Assembly: GCA_016868015.1 (NCBI GenBank)
Contig: VGIF01000011.1
Location: 1-41,980, forward strand
Length of the DNA stretch: 41,980 nt
Direction: 5' to 3'
Source: Betaproteobacteria bacterium
Lineage (GTDB): Bacteria > Pseudomonadota > Gammaproteobacteria > Burkholderiales > SG8-41
The notes under the pieces are model-generated. The model was not told where the DNA came from, searched no databases, and saw only the letters and a program-made list of their open reading frames with translations. This document shows, piece by piece, positions 1 through 7,780 of the stretch. The position numbers and the translations under genes were made by a program. Position 1 is the stretch's first letter; each line of letters begins with the position of its first letter.

Positions 1-924
1 ATCATCTCAGTTTCGCAGTACCCTGGAAACACCGTTCTTCACTCGGGAAACGCTCGATTTATTCGCGAAATTGACCCACACGACTTCCCGAAGACCCATT
101 TTTTTGAATTGGACGGCAAGCATCCGCCGCTGCGCGTGGTGCGCGGCTCGCCGTGGAGTGCGCAAACCCGTTACTTCGACGCCGAGCAAGCGGGCTTCGC
201 CGCGAAATCGATGCACGCGCTGGTGGCGAGCAGCGGCTACCTGCCGCCGGGGCTCGATCTGGGGCCGGCGGCGGAGCCGGCCGCGGTGGAGCGTGTGTTA
301 AGGCACGTGATGGCTCAGTGGGCCAACGAAACGCCGCCGCGCGCGGCCGAGCGTCACAAGAATGCGCTGGCGATGCAGGCGGTGCATGGTTTCCAGGCGG
401 TGCTCCAGGTGTTCACGGCGGCACATGCCGAGGATCTGGATTTCAGCGGCGCGGTGGTGGGCGATGCCTGGTTTACCGACGATGTCAGCCGCAACGGCTA
501 CGGCATTCTGGTGCCGGCGGGCAAGGCGGAACGGCTGGCTGTGGGGGATCTGGTGGCCCTGCGCGCGGGGCCCGGCGTGCCGTGGGAGCTGGGCGTGATC
601 CGGCGCTTGAGCGCGCAGGCGCAGGCGCGCTGCCACATCGGTGTCGGTTTGTTGTCGGCGGCGGCGTTGCCGTTGCAAGTGCGCACGATGTCCGGCGCGG
701 CGCTGGGCGGCAAACGCAGCGCGGCGATTTTGCTGAGCGAGCAGCCAACGCCGGATGGCAGCGTTTATATCGTTGCGCGCCGCGAACTACTGACCATGCG
801 CGAAGCGATCGAGGCCGCCTACGGGCGCGAGAGCAAAACGCTGATGCTCGAGCCGGTGGGCGTGGTGGAAAGTGGTGCTGATTTCGACCATCTGCACTAT
901 CGCTTGCAGCGCCCGGCGTTTTAG
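1..924 (+). CDS. C-terminal part of an uncharacterised protein, possibly with a PilZ-like domain (5' end outside window)
   Basis: Frame 1 is open from base 1 to the TAG-type stop at 924, so the gene enters from upstream. The tracked start at 109 is an internal TTG and should not be taken as the real one. 307 codons are visible. The middle (roughly visible residues 155-230) has a beta-rich stretch with a D-x-S-x-N-G-like turn (DDVSRNGYGI), then VGDLVAL and WELGVIRRL. This order resembles the c-di-GMP-binding PilZ fold and related proteins of Burkholderiales, but the N-terminal RxxxR half of a PilZ motif is not convincing here. There is no membrane segment in the visible part. The role is unknown; PilZ-like is a tentative reading. 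Confidence 0.6.
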   Translation: MISVSQYPGNTVLHSGNARFIREIDPHDFPKTHFFELDGKHPPLRVVRGSPWSAQTRYFDAEQAGFAAKSMHALVASSGYLPPGLDLGPAAEPAAVERVLRHVMAQWANETPPRAAERHKNALAMQAVHGFQAVLQVFTAAHAEDLDFSGAVVGDAWFTDDVSRNGYGILVPAGKAERLAVGDLVALRAGPGVPWELGVIRRLSAQAQARCHIGVGLLSAAALPLQVRTMSGAALGGKRSAAILLSEQPTPDGSVYIVARRELLTMREAIEAAYGRESKTLMLEPVGVVESGADFDHLHYRLQRPAF

Positions 925-950
925 GCGGCGGACTTAACGCGGCGGCGCGC

Positions 951-1778
951 TCACGCGCTTTTCGCGCGCGGCCGGAAAATCATCGAGTGCGCGATTTCGG
1001 CCACGGTGCGGGCTGGCGCGCCAGCCGTTGCCGGGGTGCGAATGGCGACAAAAAGCCGCGCGAACTCATGTCCCTTGCGCTGCCATTTTTCTTCCGGGAT
1101 CGCGCGCACTTCATACGCCACGCCCACGCGCGCCACTTCTAGAAAACGAATGTGGCTTTGGGTGTGAATCCACGCCGGCAATTTAAAGCGATGGCGCAGC
1201 ACGTAGTTGCCCTGGCGCAGCATGAGGCCGGGATGCAGCGGCGCCTTCGCGCCTTCGCGGTAGATCGGCAAGGTCTCGCGGGTGTCGGCGCACCATTGTA
1301 AATTGTCGGCAGCCGTGGGCGACCATAGTAATGCCGGGAAGGGCTTGCCGATTTCCATCAAGTCCCAGGTGACCAGCGGACGTTCGGCGGGTTGCGGCGC
1401 GGGTGCGATGTCGCCGCGCGCATCGGCGGCGGGCGCTTGTTCCGGCAGGGTTGCGCGCAAGTGCGCAAGCTCGTCACCTTGCGCGTTGACGCAGGTCAGC
1501 GCATGCGAGCCGTCGGGCTCGTCGGCAACGTTGATGGTGAGCAATTCGCCGTCGTAGGCGGGCTTGTCAAAACGCACTTCGGCACTGCCGCGCGCGAGCC
1601 ATGCCTCGCCATAACGCGCGACCAGCGGCTGGGTCATATGCGAAAACACCGTCACACCCGGCACTAACGCGCCCTTGAAGCCGAATTGCCGCGCGACCTC
1701 GTCGCTGTGGATGCGGTTTTCGCTCACGTGCGAGGCGTTATGAGTGTGCACTTGATAGCGGCTTAGGGTGCTGGCCAT
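951..1778 (-). CDS. Hotdog-fold MaoC-like dehydratase family protein
   Basis: 275 residues, no signal peptide, so cytoplasmic. The N-terminal half reads like a MaoC/hotdog domain: an HVSENRIHSDEVAR start is followed by GALVPGVTVFSHM, the hydrophobic helix that carries the substrate pocket in this fold, and later by AEVRFDKPAYDGE, a typical strand pair. The C-terminal half (about residues 130-270) could be a second, degenerate hotdog unit. MaoC-type proteins hydrate or dehydrate enoyl thioesters, but I cannot see a clear D-x5-H catalytic pair, so the activity is not assured. It lies 116 bases downstream of the molybdoenzyme gene on the same strand. Copy A of the AT-rich repeat sits directly in its 5' leader and no Shine-Dalgarno is visible before the ATG. 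Confidence 0.72.
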   Translation of the reverse strand: MASTLSRYQVHTHNASHVSENRIHSDEVARQFGFKGALVPGVTVFSHMTQPLVARYGEAWLARGSAEVRFDKPAYDGELLTINVADEPDGSHALTCVNAQGDELAHLRATLPEQAPAADARGDIAPAPQPAERPLVTWDLMEIGKPFPALLWSPTAADNLQWCADTRETLPIYREGAKAPLHPGLMLRQGNYVLRHRFKLPAWIHTQSHIRFLEVARVGVAYEVRAIPEEKWQRKGHEFARLFVAIRTPATAGAPARTVAEIAHSMIFRPRAKSA

Positions 1779-1793
1779 GGCTTGATATTTACG

Positions 1794-1822
1794 TAAGTAT
1801 CTGATTTAATTATGTTTTTTTA
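1794..1822 (+). repeat. AT-rich intergenic element, copy A
   Basis: Begins TAAGTATCTGATTTAATT and ends in a T-tract. It lies 16 bases upstream of the hotdog-protein start and 73 bases past the end of the molybdoenzyme gene. One of ten copies in the window. Confidence 0.75.
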
Positions 1823-1894
1823 ATTGTTTTAAATTGGCTTAAATGGGCTTAACGGCGCGTGGATGCGGCGCCGGCGCATGCAGGCGCGCCTTGC

Positions 1895-4192
1895 TCAGCG
1901 CTTCGCGAAAGCCGGTGGATCGAACGCGGTGACGCGCGGCAACTCGCCGGCGTAGCGCTCGACTTGCACCAAGGCAGAGTGCGCGCTGCAGCCCTGGGTG
2001 AGTTTCGACGTGCCTTTATCGAGTGTGAGCACGTTGGGGTTGCCGTGTTTTTCGAGTTGGGCCACGCCCTCGACATCGAGCGGATCGAACCAGGCGCCGG
2101 TGGGCAACACCGCCACACCGGGCCTGACACCGTCGTCGATTTTGACGCCCGCCAGACACGCGCCGCGCGCGTTGTAGACGCGCACCACGTCGCCGGCTTT
2201 GATGCCGCGCACGTTGGCGTCTTGCGGGTTTAGCGAAATCGCTTCGCGGCCCTGGATCTTGGCAGCGATGCTGTAGCTGCCGTGATCGTATTGACTGTGC
2301 AGGCGTGTCGCGGGCTGATGCGACATCAAATGCAGCGGGTATTGTTGCGCGAGCGGCGCGCCCAGCCATTCGGCGGGCTCCAGCCAGGCCGGGTGGCCGG
2401 GGCAATCGGCGTAGTTAAACGAGGCGATGGTGGGCGAGGTGATTTCTATTTTGCCCGAGGGGGTGGGCAGCTTATTCGCCTGCGGATCCGCGCGGTAATG
2501 TTTGAGCATCACCGGCGGGTCCCGCGGCGGCGGCACTTCAAACAGGCCCTCGCTCCAGAACGCTTCGAACGAGGGCAGCTCGATGCCGAGCCGGCGCGCG
2601 CGTTGTGCCGATTCGTCGTACAGGTGCCTTAGCCAGGCCGCTTCGCTGCGGCCTTCGGTAAATTTTTCTTTGACGCCGAGTTTTTCCGAGAGCGCGCTGA
2701 AAATATCGTAGTCGTTGCGCGCTTCGGCCACCGGGTCGAGCGCGCGTTTCATCGCGATCAGGTGGCGGTCGCGATTGCTTGAGCCGATGTCGTTGCGCTC
2801 CAGCATGGTGGTGGCGGGCAGCACGATGTCGGCGAACTTGGCGTTGGGGTTCCAGTATTGCTCGTTGACGATAATGGTTTCGGGTTTGCTGCGCCACGCG
2901 CGCACCAGACGATTCAAATCCTGATGATGATGAAACGGATTACCACCCGCCCAATAAATCAGGCGGATGTCGGGGTAGGTGCACACCGCGCCGTCAAAGT
3001 CGTAGGTGCCGCCGGGGTTTTCCAGCATGTCGGTGATGCGCGCCACCGGGATCGGCGTTCTCACGCCATTGGAACCTTGCGGCAGCACCGGGCCGGAGAA
3101 CGGGCGCGCGTTGGCGCCTTCGATGCCGACCGGGCCGTAGGCGAGCGCAAAGCCGCCGCCGGGCGTGCCGATCTGGCCGAGCATGGCGGCCAATGCAATC
3201 GCCATCCAGTACGGTTGCTCGCCGTGATCGCCGCGCTGCAGCGACCACGCGACGTTGATCATGGTGCGGCTTGCCGCCATGCGCCGTGCGAGATTGGCGA
3301 TGCTGTCGGCAGGCACATCGCAAATCTTCGCCGCCCACGCCGCGGATTTTGCCACGCCGTCCGCTTCGCCCATGATGTAGCGGCGCAGCGGCTCGAAGTC
3401 GCTGCAGTAGCGCGCGAGGAACGCTTGGTCGTGTTTGTTTTCGCTGATCAGCGTGTGCGCCAAGCCCAGCATGAACGCGGTGTCGGTGTTGGGTCTCACC
3501 GCAACCCATTCTGCACCCGGTGCGCTTTCGAAATCCTCGCGCAACGGCGACACATTGACGAACTTAACGCCGGCGGCCGCCAGGCGCTTTAACATCGGCC
3601 GCACTTCATGCTGGCTGATGCCGCCGGAATTCACCTGCGCGTTTTTCGCCGGCACGCCGCCAAAGGCTACCAGCAGTTCGCAATGCTGCTCGAGCGACAC
3701 CCACGCGGTTTGCTGCGAGCGCATCACATCCATGTCCATCAAAATGCGCGGCAGCAGCGTGCGCGCGGCGCCCAGGCTGTAGGTGCCCAGGTGCGCGACA
3801 TAACCGCCCAGGCAATTCATAAAGCGGTGCACCTGGCTTTGCGCGTGATGAAAACGCCCCGCGCTCGACCAGCCGTAGGAGCCGGCGAATATCGCGCTGT
3901 TGCCGAACTGCGTGGTGACGCGCTTTAACTCGGCACTCACCAGGTCGATGGCTTCATTCCACGACACGTCAACGAAGGCTTCGGCGCCGCGTTTATGTCG
4001 CGTACTGCCCGGGCCGCCTTCGAGATAACTTTTGCGCACGGCGGGATGGCGCACGCGCACCGGGCCGGTGATGGCGCGCAACGATTCGCCGATGGGTGAA
4101 GGGTCGGGATCGCGCTCGAAGGGTTTGATGCTGGTGATGGCGCCGTTTTCGGTGGTAATGTCGTAAACGCCCCAGTGTGTGGAGGTGAGCAT
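1895..4192 (-). CDS. Molybdopterin-dependent oxidoreductase, BisC/TorZ/DMSO-reductase family
   Basis: 765 residues from the chosen ATG at 4192. The longer tracked ORF (816 aa) adds 51 residues that look like translated promoter DNA. The protein then starts LTSTHWG, as BisC- and TorZ-type enzymes do. YGWSSAGR holds the active-site Trp (about residue 108), and GTYSLGAA places a Ser exactly 31 residues later (about 139). That is the spacing of Trp116 and the Mo-ligand Ser147 in DMSO reductase. Molybdopterin-binding segments follow (YWAGGNPFHHHQD, DIVLPATTMLERND), and a C-terminal cofactor-capping domain has MSHQPATRLHSQYD. There is no Tat signal and no N-terminal Fe-S cysteine motif, so it is probably a cytoplasmic S- or N-oxide reductase such as biotin or methionine sulfoxide reductase. 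The substrate is not determined. It is divergent from the Bug gene at 4383. Confidence 0.9.
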   Translation of the reverse strand: MLTSTHWGVYDITTENGAITSIKPFERDPDPSPIGESLRAITGPVRVRHPAVRKSYLEGGPGSTRHKRGAEAFVDVSWNEAIDLVSAELKRVTTQFGNSAIFAGSYGWSSAGRFHHAQSQVHRFMNCLGGYVAHLGTYSLGAARTLLPRILMDMDVMRSQQTAWVSLEQHCELLVAFGGVPAKNAQVNSGGISQHEVRPMLKRLAAAGVKFVNVSPLREDFESAPGAEWVAVRPNTDTAFMLGLAHTLISENKHDQAFLARYCSDFEPLRRYIMGEADGVAKSAAWAAKICDVPADSIANLARRMAASRTMINVAWSLQRGDHGEQPYWMAIALAAMLGQIGTPGGGFALAYGPVGIEGANARPFSGPVLPQGSNGVRTPIPVARITDMLENPGGTYDFDGAVCTYPDIRLIYWAGGNPFHHHQDLNRLVRAWRSKPETIIVNEQYWNPNAKFADIVLPATTMLERNDIGSSNRDRHLIAMKRALDPVAEARNDYDIFSALSEKLGVKEKFTEGRSEAAWLRHLYDESAQRARRLGIELPSFEAFWSEGLFEVPPPRDPPVMLKHYRADPQANKLPTPSGKIEITSPTIASFNYADCPGHPAWLEPAEWLGAPLAQQYPLHLMSHQPATRLHSQYDHGSYSIAAKIQGREAISLNPQDANVRGIKAGDVVRVYNARGACLAGVKIDDGVRPGVAVLPTGAWFDPLDVEGVAQLEKHGNPNVLTLDKGTSKLTQGCSAHSALVQVERYAGELPRVTAFDPPAFAKR

Positions 4193-4382
4193 GGCCGCGG
4201 ATCCCGGAAAGTTAAGTAAAAACAAGTATAACCAAACGCCGCGCCGCTGGTGGACGCCCCGCACCGAGAGTGCCATAATTTTTGCAAAGGGATACTCGCT
4301 TTCCCGGTGCCGCGGTTGCCGCGCCTGAAACGGCGCGGCAAACACGGCCGTTCATCGTTGCAGGGCCTTTTGGAGGAGGTGC

Positions 4383-5393
4383 ATGATGCGTGGTGAGAGC
4401 AAAGCAGTACGTCGTTGGTTATATGCGCTGGGCGTAGGCGCTTCGTGGGTGGCCACCGCTGCGTTGGCGCAAGCCCCCGCCGCGGGCGCTGCTCAAGGCT
4501 ACCCGGCAAAGCCGGTGCGCTACGTGATACCGTTCGCGGCGGGCACCGGTAACGACATCGTCGGGCGCCTGATCACCGAACGATTGTCGCGGACGTGGGG
4601 TCAGCCGGTCATCGTCGATAACCGTGGCGGTGCGTCGGGCTCGATCGGCGCCGCGTTCGTGGCCAAGGCGCCCGCGGACGGCTATACGCTGCTTCATTGC
4701 AACATCGCGCCCAATGCGATTTCGATATCGCTGATCGACAAGATTCCCTATCAGCACAGCGATTTCGCGCCGATCACGCGCATCGGTGCGCCGCCCAACG
4801 TGATCGCCGTGCATCCGTCGACGCCGTTTAAAACCATCAAGAGCCTGGTCTCTTACGCGCAGGCAAATCCGGGGAAATTAAGTTATGCCGCCAGCACGCC
4901 CGGCACCTCGCCGCACCTGACGATGGAATTGCTCAAGTTGAGATTGAAGTTCGACATCGTGCACGTGGCCTATAAAAACGCCGCGCAAGGCACCGGCGAC
5001 GTGATCGGCGGCCAACTGCCGGTCAATATCACCAACATTCCGTTTCTCGTGGCGCCAATCAAGGCCGGTCAACTGCGCGCGCTGGCGGTGGCGAGCGCGG
5101 CGCGCCAGCCGCTGTTGCCGGATGTGCCGACGATGCAGGAATCGGGCGTGCCCGATTTCGAGGTCAACTCGTGGTACGGCGTGTGCGCGCCGGCCGCGAC
5201 GCCGGCGGCGCTGCTTGACAAGATTCATGCGGATCTCATGGAGATACTCAAAATTCCCGAGGTCGATAAGCGTCTGAACGAATTGGGCATGCCGCCGGCG
5301 CCGCTCACCCGCGGCGAATTCGACAAGTTCATGCGCGGCGAGATCGCGCGTTGGGCGCAGGTGATCAAGTCGGCGAATATTCCGAAGATGTAA
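4383..5393 (+). CDS. Bug/TctC-family periplasmic solute-binding protein 1
   Basis: 336 residues. A strong GGAGGAGGT Shine-Dalgarno precedes an ATGATG start. A Sec signal peptide runs to about residue 29 (VATAALAQA). The mature part opens YPAKPVRYVIPFAAGTGND, the Bug family entry strand and ligand-binding loop. It continues with VIVDNRGGASGSIGAAFVAKAPADGYTLL, a second ligand loop near HVAYKN, and LPDVPTMQESG. Bug proteins are type II binding folds that capture small carboxylates in the periplasm for tripartite tricarboxylate transporters. No permease gene is nearby. It is the first of three tandem paralogues and is very close in sequence to the second, especially over the C-terminal 200 residues (GMPPAPLTR, FMRGEIARWAQV, NIPKM). 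Confidence 0.93.
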   Translation: MMRGESKAVRRWLYALGVGASWVATAALAQAPAAGAAQGYPAKPVRYVIPFAAGTGNDIVGRLITERLSRTWGQPVIVDNRGGASGSIGAAFVAKAPADGYTLLHCNIAPNAISISLIDKIPYQHSDFAPITRIGAPPNVIAVHPSTPFKTIKSLVSYAQANPGKLSYAASTPGTSPHLTMELLKLRLKFDIVHVAYKNAAQGTGDVIGGQLPVNITNIPFLVAPIKAGQLRALAVASAARQPLLPDVPTMQESGVPDFEVNSWYGVCAPAATPAALLDKIHADLMEILKIPEVDKRLNELGMPPAPLTRGEFDKFMRGEIARWAQVIKSANIPKM

Positions 5394-5503
5394 GCCGCCG
5401 CGGCATGCGGGAACAGTCCATTTATCAGGGAGCAAGCATCCAAAAATAGCGCAGACAACCGAGATAGTTTTTGTTGCGCAGCAGTACCTTTGAAAGGAGG
5501 TGC

Positions 5504-6522
5504 ATGATGTTTGCAACGGTTAACGCAAGTCGCGGGTTCAAGTTGTGTTTGGGCGCTGTATTTTCGATCAATGCCTGCGCCGCATGGGCGCAAACCGCCG
5601 CGCCGGGGGTACCCGGCGCGGGCCCGGTTTTCCCGGTCAAGCCGGTGCGTTACGTGATCCCGTTTCCCGCGGGCTCCGGCAACGACATCGTCGGGCGCCT
5701 CATTACCGAGCGCTTGACGCGAGCCTGGGGGCAGCAGGTCATCGTCGACAATCGCGCCGGCGCTTCCGGCTCGATAGGCGCGGCGTTCGTGGCGAAGGCG
5801 GCGCCCGACGGCTACACGCTGCTTCACTGCAACATCGCGCCCAACGCGATTTCGCTGTCGATCATCGACAAATTGCCCTATCAGCAAGCGATTTCGCGCC
5901 AATCACGCGCATTGGCGCGCCGCCCAACGTGATCGTGGTGCATCCTTCTACGCCGTTCAAGACCATTATGTCGCTGGTGAATTTCGCCCGCGCCAATCCG
6001 GGCAAATTAAGTTACGCCGCGGGCACGCCGGGCACTTCGCCGCACCTGACGATGGAGCTGCTCAAGCTGAAAATGAAATTCGACATCGTGCATGTTCCCT
6101 ACAAAAACGCCACGCAGGGAACGGGGGATGTCATCGCCGGCCAGCTTCCGATCAACGTCACCAACATTCCGTTTTTGGTTGCGCCGATCAAGGATGGACG
6201 CTTGCGCGCGCTGGCGGTGGCCAGCGCGCAACGCCAGCCCTTGCTGCCGGACGTGCCGACGATGCAGGAGCAGGGCGTGAATGACTTCGAAGTCAACTCT
6301 TGGTATGGCGTGTGCGCGCCGGCCGCGACACCGGTGGCGCTGCTTGACAAGATTCATGCGGATCTTATGGGGGTAATGAAAATTCCCGAGGTCGATAAGC
6401 GGCTGAACGAATTGGGCATGCCGCCGGCGCCGCTTACCCGCGCTGAATTCGACAAATTCATGCGCGGCGAGATCGCGCGTTGGGCGCAGGTGGTGAAGGC
6501 GGCGAATATACCGAAGATGTAG
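5504..6522 (+). pseudogene. Bug/TctC-family solute-binding protein 2, frameshifted
   Basis: The start is the ATGATG after AAAGGAGGTGC, the same arrangement as in the upstream paralogue. Translation runs in frame 2 through the signal peptide (to about CAAWAQ) and the entry strand FPVKPVRYVIPFPAGSGND. At IIDKLPYQQ the frame is lost, and the rest of the protein (DFAPITRIGAPPN to NIPKM) continues in frame 1. Against the paralogue, TATCAGCACAGCGAT reads TATCAGCAAGCGAT here, so one C is missing at about 5886-5887. The span is 1019 bases, one short of a whole number of codons, as expected. Everything after the break is well conserved with no further stops, so the lesion is recent or a consensus error. 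If the frame is intact in the organism this is an ordinary Bug protein of about 339 residues. Confidence 0.88.
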
Positions 6523-6581
6523 TGTGCGCGGGCTGGCTGGCGAGCAGCACTTTTGCAACGAAAACTTTCAGGGGGGACAAG

Positions 6582-7601
6582 ATGCGCGATGTGAGGAGAG
6601 CGGGATATGCTTGGCCGTGCGTGGTGGCGCTGGGTGTTGCATTGGGTTGCGCGCAAGCCGGCGCGCAGAGCGCGCAGAGCACGCAGAGCGCGCCGGCGGC
6701 GGCGTTTCCAGGCAAGCCCGTGCGTTATGTGGTGCCGTTTGGCGCGGGCACTTCGCCCGATCTGGTCGGCCGCTTGCTGGCCGACCGGCTCACCCGGCTG
6801 TGGAACCAGCAGGTGATCGTCGAGAACCGCGTGGGGGCGGCGGGTGTGCTCGGCTCGTCCTTTGTCGCCAAGGCGCCGTCGGACGGTTACACGCTGCTAC
6901 AGTGCAACGTCGGCTCCAATGCCATCGCCGTGTCGCTGCATCAGAAAGTGCCTTACGATCAGTTGCGCGATTTTGCGCCGGTGACGCGCATCGGCGTCAC
7001 CGCGAACATCATCACGGCGCATCCCTCGGTGCCGATGCGCTCGCTCAAGGATTTCGTCGCCTACGCCAAGGCAAACCCCGGCAAATTGAGTTATTCCGCC
7101 GGGTTGGTGGGCGTGTCGCCGCAACTGACCATGGAACTGCTCAAGCTCAGACTGAAGTTCGACGTGGTGCACATCCCCTACAAGGTCGGCTCGCAGGCCA
7201 TTTCCGATACCATCGCCGGGCAAGTGCCGTTTAACGTGTCCAATCTGCCGGCGATCGTGGCCCCGGTGCAATCCGGCCGGCTGCGCGCGCTGGCGGTTAC
7301 CAGTGCGCAGCGCATGCCGCAGTTACCGGATGTGCCGACCGTGCAGGAATCGGGCGTGCCCGATTTCGAGGTCTATACCTGGCAGGGCGTGTGCGCGCCC
7401 GGCGCAACATCCGTGCCGTTGCTCGAAAAACTCAATGCCGATTTCACTACGGTGCTGCGCATGGCCGATATGCGCGAGCGCATGAACGAACTGGTGATGC
7501 CGCCGGCGCCCACCACGCGTGATGGATTCGAGCAATTCATACGCGGTGAAATAAAGCGTTGGGCGCAGGTGATTCAGGAGGCCGGGATACCGAAGCAGTA
7601 G
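6582..7601 (+). CDS. Bug/TctC-family periplasmic solute-binding protein 3
   Basis: 339 residues. I chose the ATG at 6582 after AGGGGGGACAAG. The longer tracked ORF overlaps the end of the previous gene and has no ribosome site. A signal peptide (cleavage near CAQAGAQ, about residue 27) is followed by a short QSAQSTQS linker. Then come the family strand PGKPVRYVVPFGAGTSPD, the loops VENRVGAAGVLGSSF and SDGYTLL, and VPTVQESGVPDFEVYTW near the C-terminus. It is clearly related to the two preceding paralogues but more diverged (it ends AGIPKQ rather than NIPKM). The three genes share one strand with gaps of 110 and 59 bases and are probably co-transcribed. The ligand is unknown; a carboxylate is expected for the family. 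Confidence 0.93.
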   Translation: MRDVRRAGYAWPCVVALGVALGCAQAGAQSAQSTQSAPAAAFPGKPVRYVVPFGAGTSPDLVGRLLADRLTRLWNQQVIVENRVGAAGVLGSSFVAKAPSDGYTLLQCNVGSNAIAVSLHQKVPYDQLRDFAPVTRIGVTANIITAHPSVPMRSLKDFVAYAKANPGKLSYSAGLVGVSPQLTMELLKLRLKFDVVHIPYKVGSQAISDTIAGQVPFNVSNLPAIVAPVQSGRLRALAVTSAQRMPQLPDVPTVQESGVPDFEVYTWQGVCAPGATSVPLLEKLNADFTTVLRMADMRERMNELVMPPAPTTRDGFEQFIRGEIKRWAQVIQEAGIPKQ

Positions 7602-7657
7602 TGGTGCGTGGATTACCACAGCAATATACGCAGACCGCCTTGCACGCAAACCACCGC

Positions 7658-7737
7658 GTCGTTCCCGCGCAGGCGGGAACCCATAACGCCCGTGCCACTG
7701 GCAACACCCTATGGGTTCCCGCCTGCGCGGGAACGAC
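7658..7737. repeat. Long perfect palindrome of the CCCGCGCAGGCGGG type (REP/dRS3-like)
   Basis: Two perfect 27-base inverted arms (7658-7684 and 7711-7737) enclose a 26-base loop. Each arm contains its own hairpin, TTCCCGCGCAGGCGGGAA, so the element is a palindrome of palindromes. This sequence type is dispersed in many beta- and gammaproteobacterial genomes. It lies between convergent genes (Bug 3 and the rhodanese gene) and could also stop transcription from either side. Confidence 0.85.
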
Positions 7738-7750
7738 CCGGTGTTTAATA

Positions 7751-7780
7751 TAAGTATTTGATTTTATTGTATTTTTTATA
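7751..7780 (+). repeat. AT-rich intergenic element, copy B
   Basis: TAAGTATTTGATTTTATTG followed by a T-tract that overlaps the stop codon of the rhodanese gene (7776-7778). It lies between the palindrome at 7658-7737 and the gene end. Confidence 0.8.

Noticed and set aside
109-924. ORF start at 109 as a complete gene
   Set aside because: It is an internal TTG; the same frame is open to base 1, so the gene begins outside the window.
2858-3592. Plus-strand ORF of 244 aa
   Set aside because: It is antisense to the molybdoenzyme gene, has Arg/His/Ala-rich composition and no family features. It is a high-GC shadow.
5545-6522. 325-aa ORF as a complete protein
   Set aside because: Its first 110 residues are an out-of-frame reading of the Bug 2 signal and entry strand. 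Only the rest is real, belonging to the frameshifted gene.
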